Origin: an uncultured Lachnospiraceae bacterium
GTDB taxonomy: Bacteria; Bacillota; Clostridia; Lachnospirales; Lachnospiraceae
Direction: 5' to 3'
DNA: 64,000 bases
Assembly: GCA_947246015.1 (NCBI GenBank)
Contig: CAMXQE010000004.1
Location: 79,016-143,015 of the forward strand
The first letter of the stretch is position 1; every line of letters begins with the position of its first letter. Under the pieces are notes generated by a model that had not been told where the DNA came from, did no database searches, and saw only the letters and a list, made by a program, of their open reading frames with translations. The position numbers and the translations under genes are program-made. Positions 17,083 through 25,964 of the stretch are shown here, one piece after another.

Positions 17083-17935
17083 AATCTTTGTCCAATCCAA
17101 ACTCGATTTCCTTGTTCATGATTTTCTCCTGATACTCCATAATGCGGTTGGCAATGTTGGACTGCGCCATCAGATACTTATCTTTATCAAACTCTCTGGT
17201 CACTTCATCATAAGCGTCATAACTAATCTGCTGTAACCGTTCCTGTTCCGCAATCATATCCGAAATCTTCTGGTAAAGCAGTTTCAGCTTTTTAATTTTT
17301 GCCTTCATTTTCGAAACCTGCTGCCATGTATCCTTCTGTTCGTCAGTTCCCAAATTACCGTCCACCGCTACCGGTGTGGTGTCCGTTTTCTTGGCAATCT
17401 GGTTGGAGCTGAACATATCCGTCAGCCGCATGATTCCTTCGGTTGCCGGAAGGGAAGAAATCCTCATCCTGTAATTGACGCGGGGGAGAAAATCGCTCTC
17501 CCGCTGTTCGGGGGAACAAATACGGGCAGTAATCCTGCACTCTCCTTCTTCCCCTTTTTCAGCCATCACTTCGGTAGAAAAATCGATTTCCGCTTTTTCC
17601 ACATTCAGGTTGGTAATAGGCACAATGGACAAAAGGGGAACCTGCATCTGAAGGTTGTCCACACTGTAACCTTCTTCACCTTCCGGACGAACCTGCTCAT
17701 AAGCAATGTTAATATTATTCAGTCGGACGGTTTCCTCCTGTCCGTTCTGCCGGAGAGTCCCCATACTCTTAATGGCATCCACCACCTGCGCACGCAGCTG
17801 CTGGTTGGATTTGGCAAGGGCATGTAAAGGTGCATAAACCAAATCATCCAACGGAATAAACTCACTGTCCTTATAACCTTCCTGACCACTTCCATTACCC
17901 AAAGTTTCATCCATATATTCCCTGTCTTCTGCCAA
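17075..17935 (-). CDS. DUF2589-like protein (short form)
   Basis: The 286-residue protein shares the layout of the long paralogue: an N-terminal helix with PLDDLVYAPLHALAKSN, a beta region with MQVPLLSIVPITNLNVEKAE, and a helical, coiled-coil-like C-terminus with KAKIKKLKLLYQKISDM. It has no signal peptide or membrane segment. The start appears to be TTG at 17935, eight bases after a strong AGGAGG. It follows the endolysin gene by 25 bases. Confidence 0.7.
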   Translation of the reverse strand: MAEDREYMDETLGNGSGQEGYKDSEFIPLDDLVYAPLHALAKSNQQLRAQVVDAIKSMGTLRQNGQEETVRLNNINIAYEQVRPEGEEGYSVDNLQMQVPLLSIVPITNLNVEKAEIDFSTEVMAEKGEEGECRITARICSPEQRESDFLPRVNYRMRISSLPATEGIMRLTDMFSSNQIAKKTDTTPVAVDGNLGTDEQKDTWQQVSKMKAKIKKLKLLYQKISDMIAEQERLQQISYDAYDEVTREFDKDKYLMAQSNIANRIMEYQEKIMNKEIEFGLDKDYE

Positions 17936-17960
17936 TGTTCCTTCCTCCTGTTCTTGCGGT

Positions 17961-19037
17961 TTAGCTTAAGAAAAGCGCTCTTTCTTCTTCCCTCCGCCGT
18001 GTCAGTCCGGCAAGGACTTTACCGCCGCCCTTATTGTACTGAAGTATTTTTTCCGCTACGGTATCCGCATCCCTGCCTGTTACCAGTTTCTGCAAATTGC
18101 CGTTTCCGCAGTTATAACAAAAACTGGTCAGGGCATCAAACCGGTTCTGATTCATCGGAAATGTAATCAGCCCCTTTTTCACACAGTTGTTCACATAACC
18201 CCCGTATTTTTTCAAATCTTCTTTTAACAATGCTTTTGCCGCTGCTTCTGATGCTAATTTGTCTCCTGCATTCACGCCTGCTGTATGTCCGTAACCAATC
18301 GTCCATACTCCGGCCGGACATTTATATGCTTCCAGACGGCAGCCCTCATATCCGGCAATCAGGTCCACTCCCTTATCCGAAATAAACATTTCACCTCCCG
18401 GTGCAGCCGGAGTATCCGGCGCTTTCTGTACATGAACCGATGCCTCCGGCGCCGTCTGCGCGGAAACCGTTCTGCCCATTGCCGCATTCACATCCTTCCG
18501 GAATCCGTCCATGGTATAGCCGCTCTGCAATCCGTTCCAAAGATGGTCAGGGTCCCCGTGTCCGGTAGCAATCCCCCTGTCATGCCCTTCCTTATGGCTG
18601 ACAATTACACCGTCCGCAAGAGGGTTCAGCCCAAACTGCTTACAAAGAAACGCAAACAATTCCACTGCTGCATCATAAGTACGCTTCACCACAGCCATCG
18701 CCGCATCTCTGTCCGAGCAGACAAACGTAGCCCCTCCGGTATACTTCATGCAGGAAGGTTCGCACATTTCCACCCCGATATGGGTATCATTGGAACTGCC
18801 GCCCCCATGCCATGCCCGGTGTTCCCATGGCAAAGTCTGATACACCTTTCCCGTATTACCGTCAATAAAGGCATGGACACATGCTCTTGCAGCATTCGGA
18901 CTGTTCCACTGCCGTATAAACACCTCCGCCGAGGGCTGCGGACAACCTACACTATGCAGCATAAGCCCCTTTACCTTAATTTTTTTTCCTGCCTTAAAAC
19001 AGGGATTGTTTGTCAGAATACTTTCCACAATCTCCAT
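17961..19037 (-). CDS. Two-domain endolysin: N-acetylmuramoyl-L-alanine amidase plus GH24 lysozyme
   Basis: Residues 20-180 are an Amidase_2/PGRP-type domain; H28 (LMLHSV) and the GHGDPDHLW motif at 159-167 fit its zinc site. Residues 218-358 are a phage-type GH24 lysozyme with the E231-C240-T246 arrangement (GYEGCRL ... CPAGVWTIGYGHT). A Pro/Ala/Thr-rich linker joins them. Phage endolysins of this build need a holin or other route, and there is no signal peptide and no holin here. It is the first gene of the long operon, with AGGAGG seven bases before the ATG, and its start lies 83 bases from the inverted site at 19120. Confidence 0.92.
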   Translation of the reverse strand: MEIVESILTNNPCFKAGKKIKVKGLMLHSVGCPQPSAEVFIRQWNSPNAARACVHAFIDGNTGKVYQTLPWEHRAWHGGGSSNDTHIGVEMCEPSCMKYTGGATFVCSDRDAAMAVVKRTYDAAVELFAFLCKQFGLNPLADGVIVSHKEGHDRGIATGHGDPDHLWNGLQSGYTMDGFRKDVNAAMGRTVSAQTAPEASVHVQKAPDTPAAPGGEMFISDKGVDLIAGYEGCRLEAYKCPAGVWTIGYGHTAGVNAGDKLASEAAAKALLKEDLKKYGGYVNNCVKKGLITFPMNQNRFDALTSFCYNCGNGNLQKLVTGRDADTVAEKILQYNKGGGKVLAGLTRRREEERALFLS

Positions 19038-19119
19038 ATCATTTCCTCCTTTCTAAGACAAAAAGCGCCTAACCATTGTTTTAAAAATCCTTCCCTTATG
19101 CGCTTTCCAATGATATGCA

Positions 19120-19140
19120 AACATAATACGATATTTTGTT
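19120..19140 (-). repeat. Left recombination site of the putative inverton
   Basis: Read on the minus strand this site has 9-bp arms, AACAAAATA and TATTATGTT, around TCG. It matches the right site (19589-19609, plus strand) at 20 of 21 positions, and the central overlap is identical only in inverted orientation. On the minus strand its outer arm contains TATTAT, a possible -10 box facing the endolysin gene. Confidence 0.72.
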
Positions 19141-19588
19141 AAGAAGGATTTCCCGTAGTTTCATGGAATAAAGTTAGAAGGAGTTGTGGAAGTGGGACGC
19201 AGAGGATATAGATTTGATTAATTATAGACTTACTTTACTGAAATTATTAGAATGCACAGCGCCAGCAGGAGTGATTTGCCGGATGCTGGCGTAGGTTTGG
19301 TGTTCCATTTTTCATGCTTCGTTTTCAATGATATTTTTCTTAGCAGAATATCAAAATAATAAGGGGAACCGGTCATGGATGACCGGTTCAGCCCGATGCG
19401 GCAGGGATGCCGCTTGAGGGCGTCCCGCAGCCTGCAAAAATTTATATTATTCTGCTTAGAAAAATACATTGAAATAAGTGCATGGAAAATGGAACACCAA
19501 ACCTACGCCAGCGTCCGGCAAATTACTCCTGCTGGCGCGTCCTTTGCTGCACACCAAAATTAATTTCAGAAAACCACTTGACATATGC
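19141..19588. other. Putative invertible DNA segment (promoter switch)
   Basis: The segment is bounded by inverted 21-bp sites and lies between a tyrosine recombinase gene and the operon starting at 19037. It contains a -35 box near its right end and a large palindrome in the middle, and no gene. In the present orientation the sequence 17 bp upstream of the TATTAT facing the operon is AAATCC, not a -35 box, so this reading is OFF. Inversion would put TTGACA exactly 17 bp from TATTAT. Recombinase-driven promoter inversion is well known in gut Firmicutes; this particular case is inference from sequence. Confidence 0.65.
19234..19573. repeat. Large imperfect palindromic element
   Basis: Arms of about 120 bases (19234-19360 and 19440-19573) are inverted copies of each other with scattered mismatches. 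Each arm also holds its own small hairpin built on CGCCAGC/GCTGGCG. The centre has smaller stems, such as ACCGGTCAT with ATGACCGGT, and a GC-rich stretch at 19391-19435. No protein is encoded. It could be a MITE-like insertion, a structured RNA, or a DNA structure that helps recombination. Confidence 0.7.
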
Positions 19589-19606
19589 AACAAAATATCG
19601 TATTTT
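19578..19606 (+). promoter_or_regulatory. Promoter at the right edge of the inverton, pointing away from the operon
   Basis: A consensus TTGACA (19578-19583) is followed after 17 bp by TATTTT (19601-19606). The -35 lies inside the putative invertible segment and the -10 lies in the recombination site. As written it transcribes antisense into the 3' end of the recombinase gene. Confidence 0.6.
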
Positions 19607-19609
19607 GTT
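19589..19609 (+). repeat. Right recombination site of the putative inverton
   Basis: Arms AACAAAATA and TATTTTGTT form a perfect 9-bp inverted repeat around TCG. The site lies 94 bases beyond the 3' end of the recombinase gene. Short flanks (ATATGC before, TTAA after) also resemble the flanks of the left site in direct orientation, so an alternative direct-repeat reading exists, but the central bases then disagree. Confidence 0.72.
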
Positions 19610-19702
19610 AACTTTTGGAAATTCCCCTGCTATTGTATGAATCCGGCTCCTTACGCCGACATTTTTCCTATGTATTACATTTTATATCACGCACTCTGAA
19701 AA

Positions 19703-20524
19703 CTAAAAATTCAACCCGTCCAGCTTACTGCGTTTTTCCTCTGCTGACGTCGTTGTATAAATACGGGTGGTTTCTAAACTGGAGTGCCCTAAAATATCCG
19801 CTAACTCCGTTAAGTCAGCATACTGCTTCATATATGTTATGGCAAAAAGGTGCCGGAAACTATGAGGGTGCGCTCTTTTTTTCTCTACACCTGCCATGTC
19901 TGCCATATGGACTAACATCTTGTATACGGCAATCCTGCTGATTGCTTTTTCCTGATTTCCCTTGAAGATTACCCCGTTTTGTATTTCTTCCATTTTGCAG
20001 TAATCTTTCAGTTCCACTACAAGTTTGGCAGGAAGATACACTTCTCTCGTTTTGCCTTTATTGCCTACCATAAATTTTCCCAAAGAAAGAACTTCTACCG
20101 TCAGAAACGCAAGTTCACTAATCCGTATCCCCGTGAACACCAGAACTCTTATGATGTAATAATATTTAAACCTCCCGCTTTCTTTTGCATAGGAAAGTAT
20201 ACTCCTGTATTCTTCCATGTTAATGACATTTTCCAAACACCTGCTTTTTTGCAGGCGCTCCGTTTTTACAGTGCAATTTTCGTATCCTGCATATTTTAAA
20301 TAACTGTTGACGGCTACAATATACAAATTTATCGTTGTCACTTTTTTATTTTGGCTTAACAAATGTTTCTTATAACCTATCATTTCCTTTTTTGTAATTG
20401 GCCTGCCGTCTAAATATTCCAGCAAAAGCGTTGCCTGTCTTACATAAATATAAATGGTTCCTTCTGATAATTCTTTTTGGAATAGATAATCTGCATATTT
20501 CTCCAGCTTCTTTGCTTCTTTCAT
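19703..20524 (-). CDS. Tyrosine recombinase, probable site-specific invertase
   Basis: The 273-residue protein has an N-terminal SAM-like domain (1-90) and a catalytic domain with R134, K157, H221, R224, H247 and Y256 (LGHSSLETTRIY). It lacks the extra N-terminal arm-binding domain of large phage integrases, as in XerC/D-like and inversion-type recombinases. The start is the ATG at 20524, preceded by GCGAGG; an in-frame start 30 bases further upstream is less likely. Paired inverted sites just past its 3' end make local inversion the best guess. Chromosome dimer resolution is less likely, as no dif-like site was noticed. Confidence 0.88.
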   Translation of the reverse strand: MKEAKKLEKYADYLFQKELSEGTIYIYVRQATLLLEYLDGRPITKKEMIGYKKHLLSQNKKVTTINLYIVAVNSYLKYAGYENCTVKTERLQKSRCLENVINMEEYRSILSYAKESGRFKYYYIIRVLVFTGIRISELAFLTVEVLSLGKFMVGNKGKTREVYLPAKLVVELKDYCKMEEIQNGVIFKGNQEKAISRIAVYKMLVHMADMAGVEKKRAHPHSFRHLFAITYMKQYADLTELADILGHSSLETTRIYTTTSAEEKRSKLDGLNF

Positions 20525-20606
20525 TTTGTTACCTCGCTTCCCTTTTACAAACATCCGGCATAAGAAGCTGTTTTCTATATAACAGGGGATATCTTACCTT
20601 ACCATA

Positions 20607-23600
20607 TCATCTATATAAAACATAATCCTGTATTTCCCGCAGAAATCCAGCATTTGTCAAAGCTTCTCCGGCGGTATCCGGATACTCTTTGACTACAACC
20701 CGTTTTAATGCAGGAAATATTTTTCCCCGTTTGTATTCCTGTACAAAAAGTTTCAGACATTCTTCCTGCTGCTTTTCTTCAAAGATGCGCAGACTCTTTC
20801 CCTGTCTTTCCATGACCGCCACAGGGATACCACCGAAACATGCAACTGCATTCCCTGCGATATTCAAAAAGTTCCTTCCCTCCTTATGAGGCAATATTTT
20901 TCCCCAGCATTGGGCGGAATCCGTCGCATTAATCCAGATTAATTTTTTCTCCGGCTTTTTAAGCATCCGCACTACGGAGGCATAATCCGTTTCCCTGATA
21001 AACTGTATCCCTGACATGCCGTCCACAAAATAACCCCTTCTTGCCTGTCCGGTATATTCCCATATGCGCAGCACAGACAATGCCTCCTGCCATGAAAGCC
21101 CGCAGGCTGCTGCCGTTTCCCTGCTTAATATCAGACAGCGGTTAAAACAGTGTTCGATTCTTGTTTCCACGGAATGTTCTTTCCGTGGTCTTACCACATC
21201 CCATCTTCCGGCATTCAGCGCCTTTACTTTCACATTGACACGCTGGCGTACCGTGGCCTTTTTCATTTTGTCTTTCTGAAGCCACTGGCGTATCGGTACA
21301 AAACTGTCCGCGCATACCAGCCCTTTTTCCATCAGGGACATTAGCGTACCATAAGGAGACTCCCCTTCTAACAGTCCGTTTAATGACTGTAAAAAGCTGG
21401 CGCCCCGTTTTAAAAGTGTCTGATAAATGATTCTTTCTTTCTCCGTAAGTTCTTCTATTCGTATCCGCTCACTGAAATCCGCGTCCCAGTCGATGTCCTT
21501 CCGGGCATCAAAACATATCCCGCCTTTTTCCTCCATATGCCAGAATAATTCGCCTTTGGCCAGAAAAGTATCTAGCATTGCTTCCCGATAGTTTTTCACC
21601 CGTCCGGGAATCAGCACCCCTTCCCAAAAAGCAGCCGGAAAAACTGTCCCCGCATATTCCTTTAAAAGATTTTCCAGACATTCCTCCGCCGGCGCACTGG
21701 ATTCCATATGGGAAAACAGCAGCGCAGCATAAGCCTCCGCAGGGCAGGTCTGCGCCGCTTCCCGGCGGTTTTTCAATGTCCGTACTCTGGCACGGCGGTA
21801 AAGCTGCGCATGATAATATCTCCCATCCTGTTTTACCGCTTCCTCCTGACGGCACAGTTCCTCCAGTACTTCTTCCGCAGCAGAAACAGACAGACCGTAA
21901 CGCTGTGCCGTCTCCCCTGCATCCGCCGCACCTCTGTAACGCAGCATACGCCTTATGATAAGAAGCCGTTTTTCTTTGCAGGTCTTATCCTGCTGTCCTG
22001 CACGCTCCCCTTCTCCCAAGGCAGCCGTATATTCTTCTTCCTGTTCCGCCGCAATCCATAAGCCCTGTTCCAGATACAATACCCTGCCGTCCCTTGCCAG
22101 ACTGTCCAGCCATTCTGCCGGAATGTCCAATTCACCTGCCGCTAAATCTCCTTCCGTCATAAGAAGGGAATGAAGCTGCTTTTCATCCTTCGGAAGTTTC
22201 TCCCGCTCCTGTACGTGTATAAGCTCCTGCTGTTCCGGCTGCAGCAGATTCTCTTCCTGTCTCAGCGCTTCCTCCACTGCCCTGTGGATATCCCGCGGAG
22301 TAGGGGAATAGTCATACATAACTGCCGCTTCCTGTCCCCACTGGAGCGGGAGGGACATAGGAGAAGGTATCTCCGTATATACTTCCCTGACCTCTACTAT
22401 ACCGGAACGGATATCATGCAAAAGTTCCCTTACCCCTTCCGCGTCCCATAGTTCCTGCATACATTCCCGTCTTGTTTCCCGAATCAGCGGATGTTCTTTC
22501 TCCCTTACTACCTGTTCCAGCATCTCCGCACTTCGCAGCCGCTGCATCCAAAGGGGCTGCCGTCCGTTTTTCCGGACGCCCATCATTAACGCACGGCCGC
22601 TGTTATACCGGAATGCCATATTAAAAACCGGAGTGACGGGCAGAAGAATTTCCAACTGCCGGATACAGGTATCCGGATTGATTTTCTGCAAAATTCCTTC
22701 CGGCAAAATTCCTTCTCCATAAGAATAAAGCAAAAACCCGTCTTCCTCATCCACACTTCCGATTTCCGTTCCAAGCTGTTCACCTGCCATTTTTGCCGCA
22801 AGCAGTGCCAAAGGCGCATGAATCCGTCTTCCAAATACCGAATGAAACATTAACTGACTGTTTCCGGAAGAATCCCTGAAATGCTCTGCTATAATCGTCT
22901 TATCATTTGGAAGTCCCTCTGTAATCTTCATCTGCCGTTCCAGATAACCGGATGCAAGACCGACGGCTGACGCATCCAGTCCCAGTCCGGCAAGGGCATC
23001 CGGCAGTTTTCCATCCTCACAGGCTTCCTGCAAAGAGCGGAACATACGCCCGAAGGCTTCTCCTGTCCGTTTATTCCTTCCTTTTATTTCCCCTTTCCAG
23101 AAAGGAAGTCGCGCCCCTTCCACCGGAGCCTGTGTCACTGTCACGGTATCCCTGCTGATATTCACTACTTTCCATGCAAAAGAACCAAGAATAAAACGGT
23201 CCCCCTTTCTGGATTCATAGACAAATTCTTCATCTACCTCCCCAAGTTTCACTCCATCTTCTGTTCTCACGCAGTAAAGTCCTTTATCGGGAATCGTGCC
23301 GCCTGCAGAAACCGCCAGCATTCTGCTGTAACCGTCTCCCTCCACTTTCTCATGTATCCGGTCATATAAAATTCTCGGACGGGCAGGGATATCCCTTCCG
23401 TGTTCATAATCCCCCGCCAGCATACCAAGAACGGATTTCACATCCTCTATGGTGACATTGCGGAACGGCCATGCCCGCGGCAGAATTTCCATCACCTCAT
23501 CCAGCCCGTAACTCCGGAAAGCTGCCATGGAAACCAAATGCTGGGCAAGCACATCCAGACATTCCGAAGGCGGACTGACATGTTCAATCCCCCCTTCTTT

Positions 23601-24749
23601 GGCAAGCTCTGCCGTCATACCGCAAGATACGCATTCCGCCGGAGTCCTGGGAAAAAGATACATCACGCTGACCCGTCCCGGATTATGCCCGGCCCGCCCC
23701 AGTCTCTGCATAGTGCCGGAAATGGTACGCGGACAGCCCACCTGCAGCACCTGGTCAATCTCCCCCACATCAATACCAAGCTCCATGGAAGATGTAGCGC
23801 ACAGAAGCCTTAACTGTCCGTCCCGCAGGGCAGACTCCGTTTCCATTCTCTGCTCCTTGGACAAACTTCCGTGATGCACCCGTGCAAAACCTTCCCCACC
23901 CAGTAAGTTCACATAATACGCCAGTTTTTCCGCATATCTTCTTCCTTCCACAAATGCAATGACACTGCGGTTTCCCTGACAATACCGGTATACAAGAGCC
24001 CCCAGCTCCTCCCACAAAGGGTCTTTTCTCCTTCCTTTCGTCATATCCGCATACGGACCGAGTACCTCCAGCCTGACCTGCTTTTTCATGACAGGGGCTG
24101 CAATTCTTACTTTTTCCGGCGCCAGATATTCCGCTGCCATCTCTAAAGGTTCTATAGTAGCCGATAAACCGATGCGCTGCAGCGGTTTCCCGCAGAGAAT
24201 ATCCAGACGCGCCAGGGAAAGCATCAGATGTGCGCCCCGTTTCGTATCAATCAATGCGTGAAGTTCATCCAGTATCACAGCCTTTGCCGTTGCCAGAATA
24301 TTCTGCCCTGTTTTAGACGTCAGCATCAGATACAGAGATTCCGGCGTGGTAATCAGGATATGGGGCGGATGCTTTATCATTCTCTGCCTGTCCCTCTGAA
24401 TAGTATCGCCCGTCCGGATTCCTACTGTGATTTCTCCCTGTCTGCTGATTCCATTTAACGGACGGTTTAAATTTTCACGGATATCCGCTGCCAAAGATTT
24501 CAGAGGAGAAACATAGATTAACTGTAACTCCTCTTTTAATGTCCCCTCCTCCAGCTCTCTTTCCATCCGGTCAAGAAATACAAGAAAAGCAGAAAGTGTT
24601 TTTCCGGTTCCGGTAGGGGCAGACACCAGTACATGCCCGCCCCCCGCAATCAACCGCCATGCTGTTTTCTGGACCGGAGTCGGCTCCCCAAGTGTACTTC
24701 CAAACCACTCTGCTGTTTCTTCCCGAAAGAGCCTTAAAACATCTTCCAT
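20607..24749 (-). CDS. Lhr-type superfamily 2 DNA/RNA helicase
   Basis: The 1380-residue protein starts with a DExH helicase core: Walker A SAPTGTGKT at 43-51, TTPESLY near 134-140 and DELH at 161-164. A second RecA domain has SSMELGIDVGEIDQV and QRLGRAGHNPG. A long C-terminal part contains an Lhr-core winged-helix region and further domains. Lhr proteins translocate 3'-5' on single-stranded DNA and unwind DNA or DNA:RNA in repair. The length is close to other large Lhr proteins (about 1400-1500). The recombinase gene starts 82 bases downstream and could be transcribed with it. Confidence 0.92.
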   Translation of the reverse strand: MEDVLRLFREETAEWFGSTLGEPTPVQKTAWRLIAGGGHVLVSAPTGTGKTLSAFLVFLDRMERELEEGTLKEELQLIYVSPLKSLAADIRENLNRPLNGISRQGEITVGIRTGDTIQRDRQRMIKHPPHILITTPESLYLMLTSKTGQNILATAKAVILDELHALIDTKRGAHLMLSLARLDILCGKPLQRIGLSATIEPLEMAAEYLAPEKVRIAAPVMKKQVRLEVLGPYADMTKGRRKDPLWEELGALVYRYCQGNRSVIAFVEGRRYAEKLAYYVNLLGGEGFARVHHGSLSKEQRMETESALRDGQLRLLCATSSMELGIDVGEIDQVLQVGCPRTISGTMQRLGRAGHNPGRVSVMYLFPRTPAECVSCGMTAELAKEGGIEHVSPPSECLDVLAQHLVSMAAFRSYGLDEVMEILPRAWPFRNVTIEDVKSVLGMLAGDYEHGRDIPARPRILYDRIHEKVEGDGYSRMLAVSAGGTIPDKGLYCVRTEDGVKLGEVDEEFVYESRKGDRFILGSFAWKVVNISRDTVTVTQAPVEGARLPFWKGEIKGRNKRTGEAFGRMFRSLQEACEDGKLPDALAGLGLDASAVGLASGYLERQMKITEGLPNDKTIIAEHFRDSSGNSQLMFHSVFGRRIHAPLALLAAKMAGEQLGTEIGSVDEEDGFLLYSYGEGILPEGILQKINPDTCIRQLEILLPVTPVFNMAFRYNSGRALMMGVRKNGRQPLWMQRLRSAEMLEQVVREKEHPLIRETRRECMQELWDAEGVRELLHDIRSGIVEVREVYTEIPSPMSLPLQWGQEAAVMYDYSPTPRDIHRAVEEALRQEENLLQPEQQELIHVQEREKLPKDEKQLHSLLMTEGDLAAGELDIPAEWLDSLARDGRVLYLEQGLWIAAEQEEEYTAALGEGERAGQQDKTCKEKRLLIIRRMLRYRGAADAGETAQRYGLSVSAAEEVLEELCRQEEAVKQDGRYYHAQLYRRARVRTLKNRREAAQTCPAEAYAALLFSHMESSAPAEECLENLLKEYAGTVFPAAFWEGVLIPGRVKNYREAMLDTFLAKGELFWHMEEKGGICFDARKDIDWDADFSERIRIEELTEKERIIYQTLLKRGASFLQSLNGLLEGESPYGTLMSLMEKGLVCADSFVPIRQWLQKDKMKKATVRQRVNVKVKALNAGRWDVVRPRKEHSVETRIEHCFNRCLILSRETAAACGLSWQEALSVLRIWEYTGQARRGYFVDGMSGIQFIRETDYASVVRMLKKPEKKLIWINATDSAQCWGKILPHKEGRNFLNIAGNAVACFGGIPVAVMERQGKSLRIFEEKQQEECLKLFVQEYKRGKIFPALKRVVVKEYPDTAGEALTNAGFLREIQDYVLYR

Positions 24750-24847
24750 CTTTTTCTTTTCCTTTCCACGCGGTTTTTTATAATTATATCAATCGATAAA
24801 TATCCCATTGCAAATACTATGGCGATACCTGCCGATAGTCCGGAATT

Positions 24848-25507
24848 TTATCTTATGGCCAATGTTCTAAGCATCTCTTCATATCTCTTTGTCTGATGCT
24901 CAATATCAGCCTGGGTAACACCATAATACCGATAAACATCACGAAATGCCCTATGATATTTTTTCATTGCTTTTTTAGATGTTCCCGATGCTGAACCACC
25001 AATATATCCATAATTCTTCTCAAAAATCAGCTTTGATTCAAATTCCCCCTTATTCATTTCCAGCATACATAAATCAATATCAAACAGTTCCGTGGGAACT
25101 TCTTCTGCTGCTTTCTGTCTTTGTTCTATTAACATCATAAAATGCTTTATACTTTCTTCATCCTGTCCTTCTAATTTCGGATAGTCTTTAAATTCACCCA
25201 GCAGCTCAGGCTTATACTGCAAAATAAACGCAGCACGCAGCTGAATATATTCCATTTTGTATTCTCTTGAACTTTTGCTGATATCACTATAACCCCATTT
25301 ACTCTTAGCATGTTCTATCACTTGTTCCATCGTATGCGGATTTGCACTCAATGATTTTGCAATCCGCTTTTTTCTTAATGTGAACAGTTTACTTTGAATC
25401 TTCTGTTTCAGCGTTTTTTTCGAACCTTTTCCACCAATCAGGAAAATTGATGTCGGCCCACAAGCTCCTCCGATAACGCTCACGGCATTTACTGCTTTCT
25501 TGTTCAT
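24848..25507 (-). CDS. Unknown protein with an N-terminal GGxxGPTSIF motif
   Basis: The 219-residue protein opens with SVIGGACGPTSIFLIGGKG. This resembles the GGADGPTSI motif of the beta subunit of sodium-pumping decarboxylases (OadB family), but the rest is charged and soluble-looking rather than a set of membrane helices. The remainder is helical and Lys/Glu-rich (about 40-219), with no domain I recognise. The start at 25507 is set by AATGAGG six bases upstream; the frame stays open for 39 codons before it. The function is unknown. Confidence 0.7.
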   Translation of the reverse strand: MNKKAVNAVSVIGGACGPTSIFLIGGKGSKKTLKQKIQSKLFTLRKKRIAKSLSANPHTMEQVIEHAKSKWGYSDISKSSREYKMEYIQLRAAFILQYKPELLGEFKDYPKLEGQDEESIKHFMMLIEQRQKAAEEVPTELFDIDLCMLEMNKGEFESKLIFEKNYGYIGGSASGTSKKAMKKYHRAFRDVYRYYGVTQADIEHQTKRYEEMLRTLAIR

Positions 25508-25513
25508 CGTTTT

Positions 25514-25550
25514 CCTCATTTCCTCACTACCTTCTGCGCATAAATTCATC
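25514..25550 (-). promoter_or_regulatory. Diverged copy of the leader module
   Basis: Read on the minus strand, this region shares the TGCGCA core and the terminal GAAATGAGG with the two leaders at 3511 and 14055, with more mismatches between. It provides the ribosome binding site for the gene starting at 25507. Confidence 0.4.
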
Positions 25551-25749
25551 TTTAAATACGTCCATACATACCAACATATATATGGATATCGTAAACCAAC
25601 TTGAAATCTGCATAACCAGCTCATCTCTTTCCAGCCTTTATTTTATATTCACACAGATATAATGTCAAACCGTCTACATATCCTATGGCCTGTGCTTTTC
25701 TTTCTATATCCTATATTTATCCTATATTTATCAAAAGTATGGTAATCGA

Positions 25750-25905
25750 ATGCTCCTTTACTTTTCCATAAAGAATACGCAGATTATAGAGGGAGATTCC
25801 CCTATCGTTGTAGGGGATAAAGTAGAAATTACTTATCAGAGATTGATGGGTGATGAAACACATCCAACCGAAACAGTAAAAATTGTGGCAGACATGACTA
25901 ACTAA
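25750..25905 (+). pseudogene. Possible C-terminal gene remnant
   Basis: A 51-codon frame ends with a protein-like stretch, GDKVEITYQRLMGDETHP, then ETVKIVADMTN. It looks like the beta-rich end of a secreted or lipoprotein domain. There is no good ribosome binding site before the ATG at 25750 and no upstream continuation. The rest of the interval 25551-25964 shows nothing recognisable. A chance frame is possible. Confidence 0.3.
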
Positions 25906-25964
25906 ATACTCCAGTATAATAATATTTTGTATTCAATCCTGTTTCAATATCATAATGAAAGACT

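Noticed and set aside
9212..19037. Ordinary prophage remnant
   Set aside because: Only lysin-type genes are phage-like. There are no capsid, tail, terminase, portal or phage repressor genes, and the regulatory genes are of bacterial partner-switching type.
19113..19611. Reading the two 21-bp sites as direct repeats (attL/attR of a small insertion)
   Set aside because: Flanks ATATGC and TTAA do match in direct orientation, but the central bases then read CGA against TCG and an indel is needed. The inverted alignment gives 20/21 with identical centre, so inversion fits better; the direct reading stays possible.
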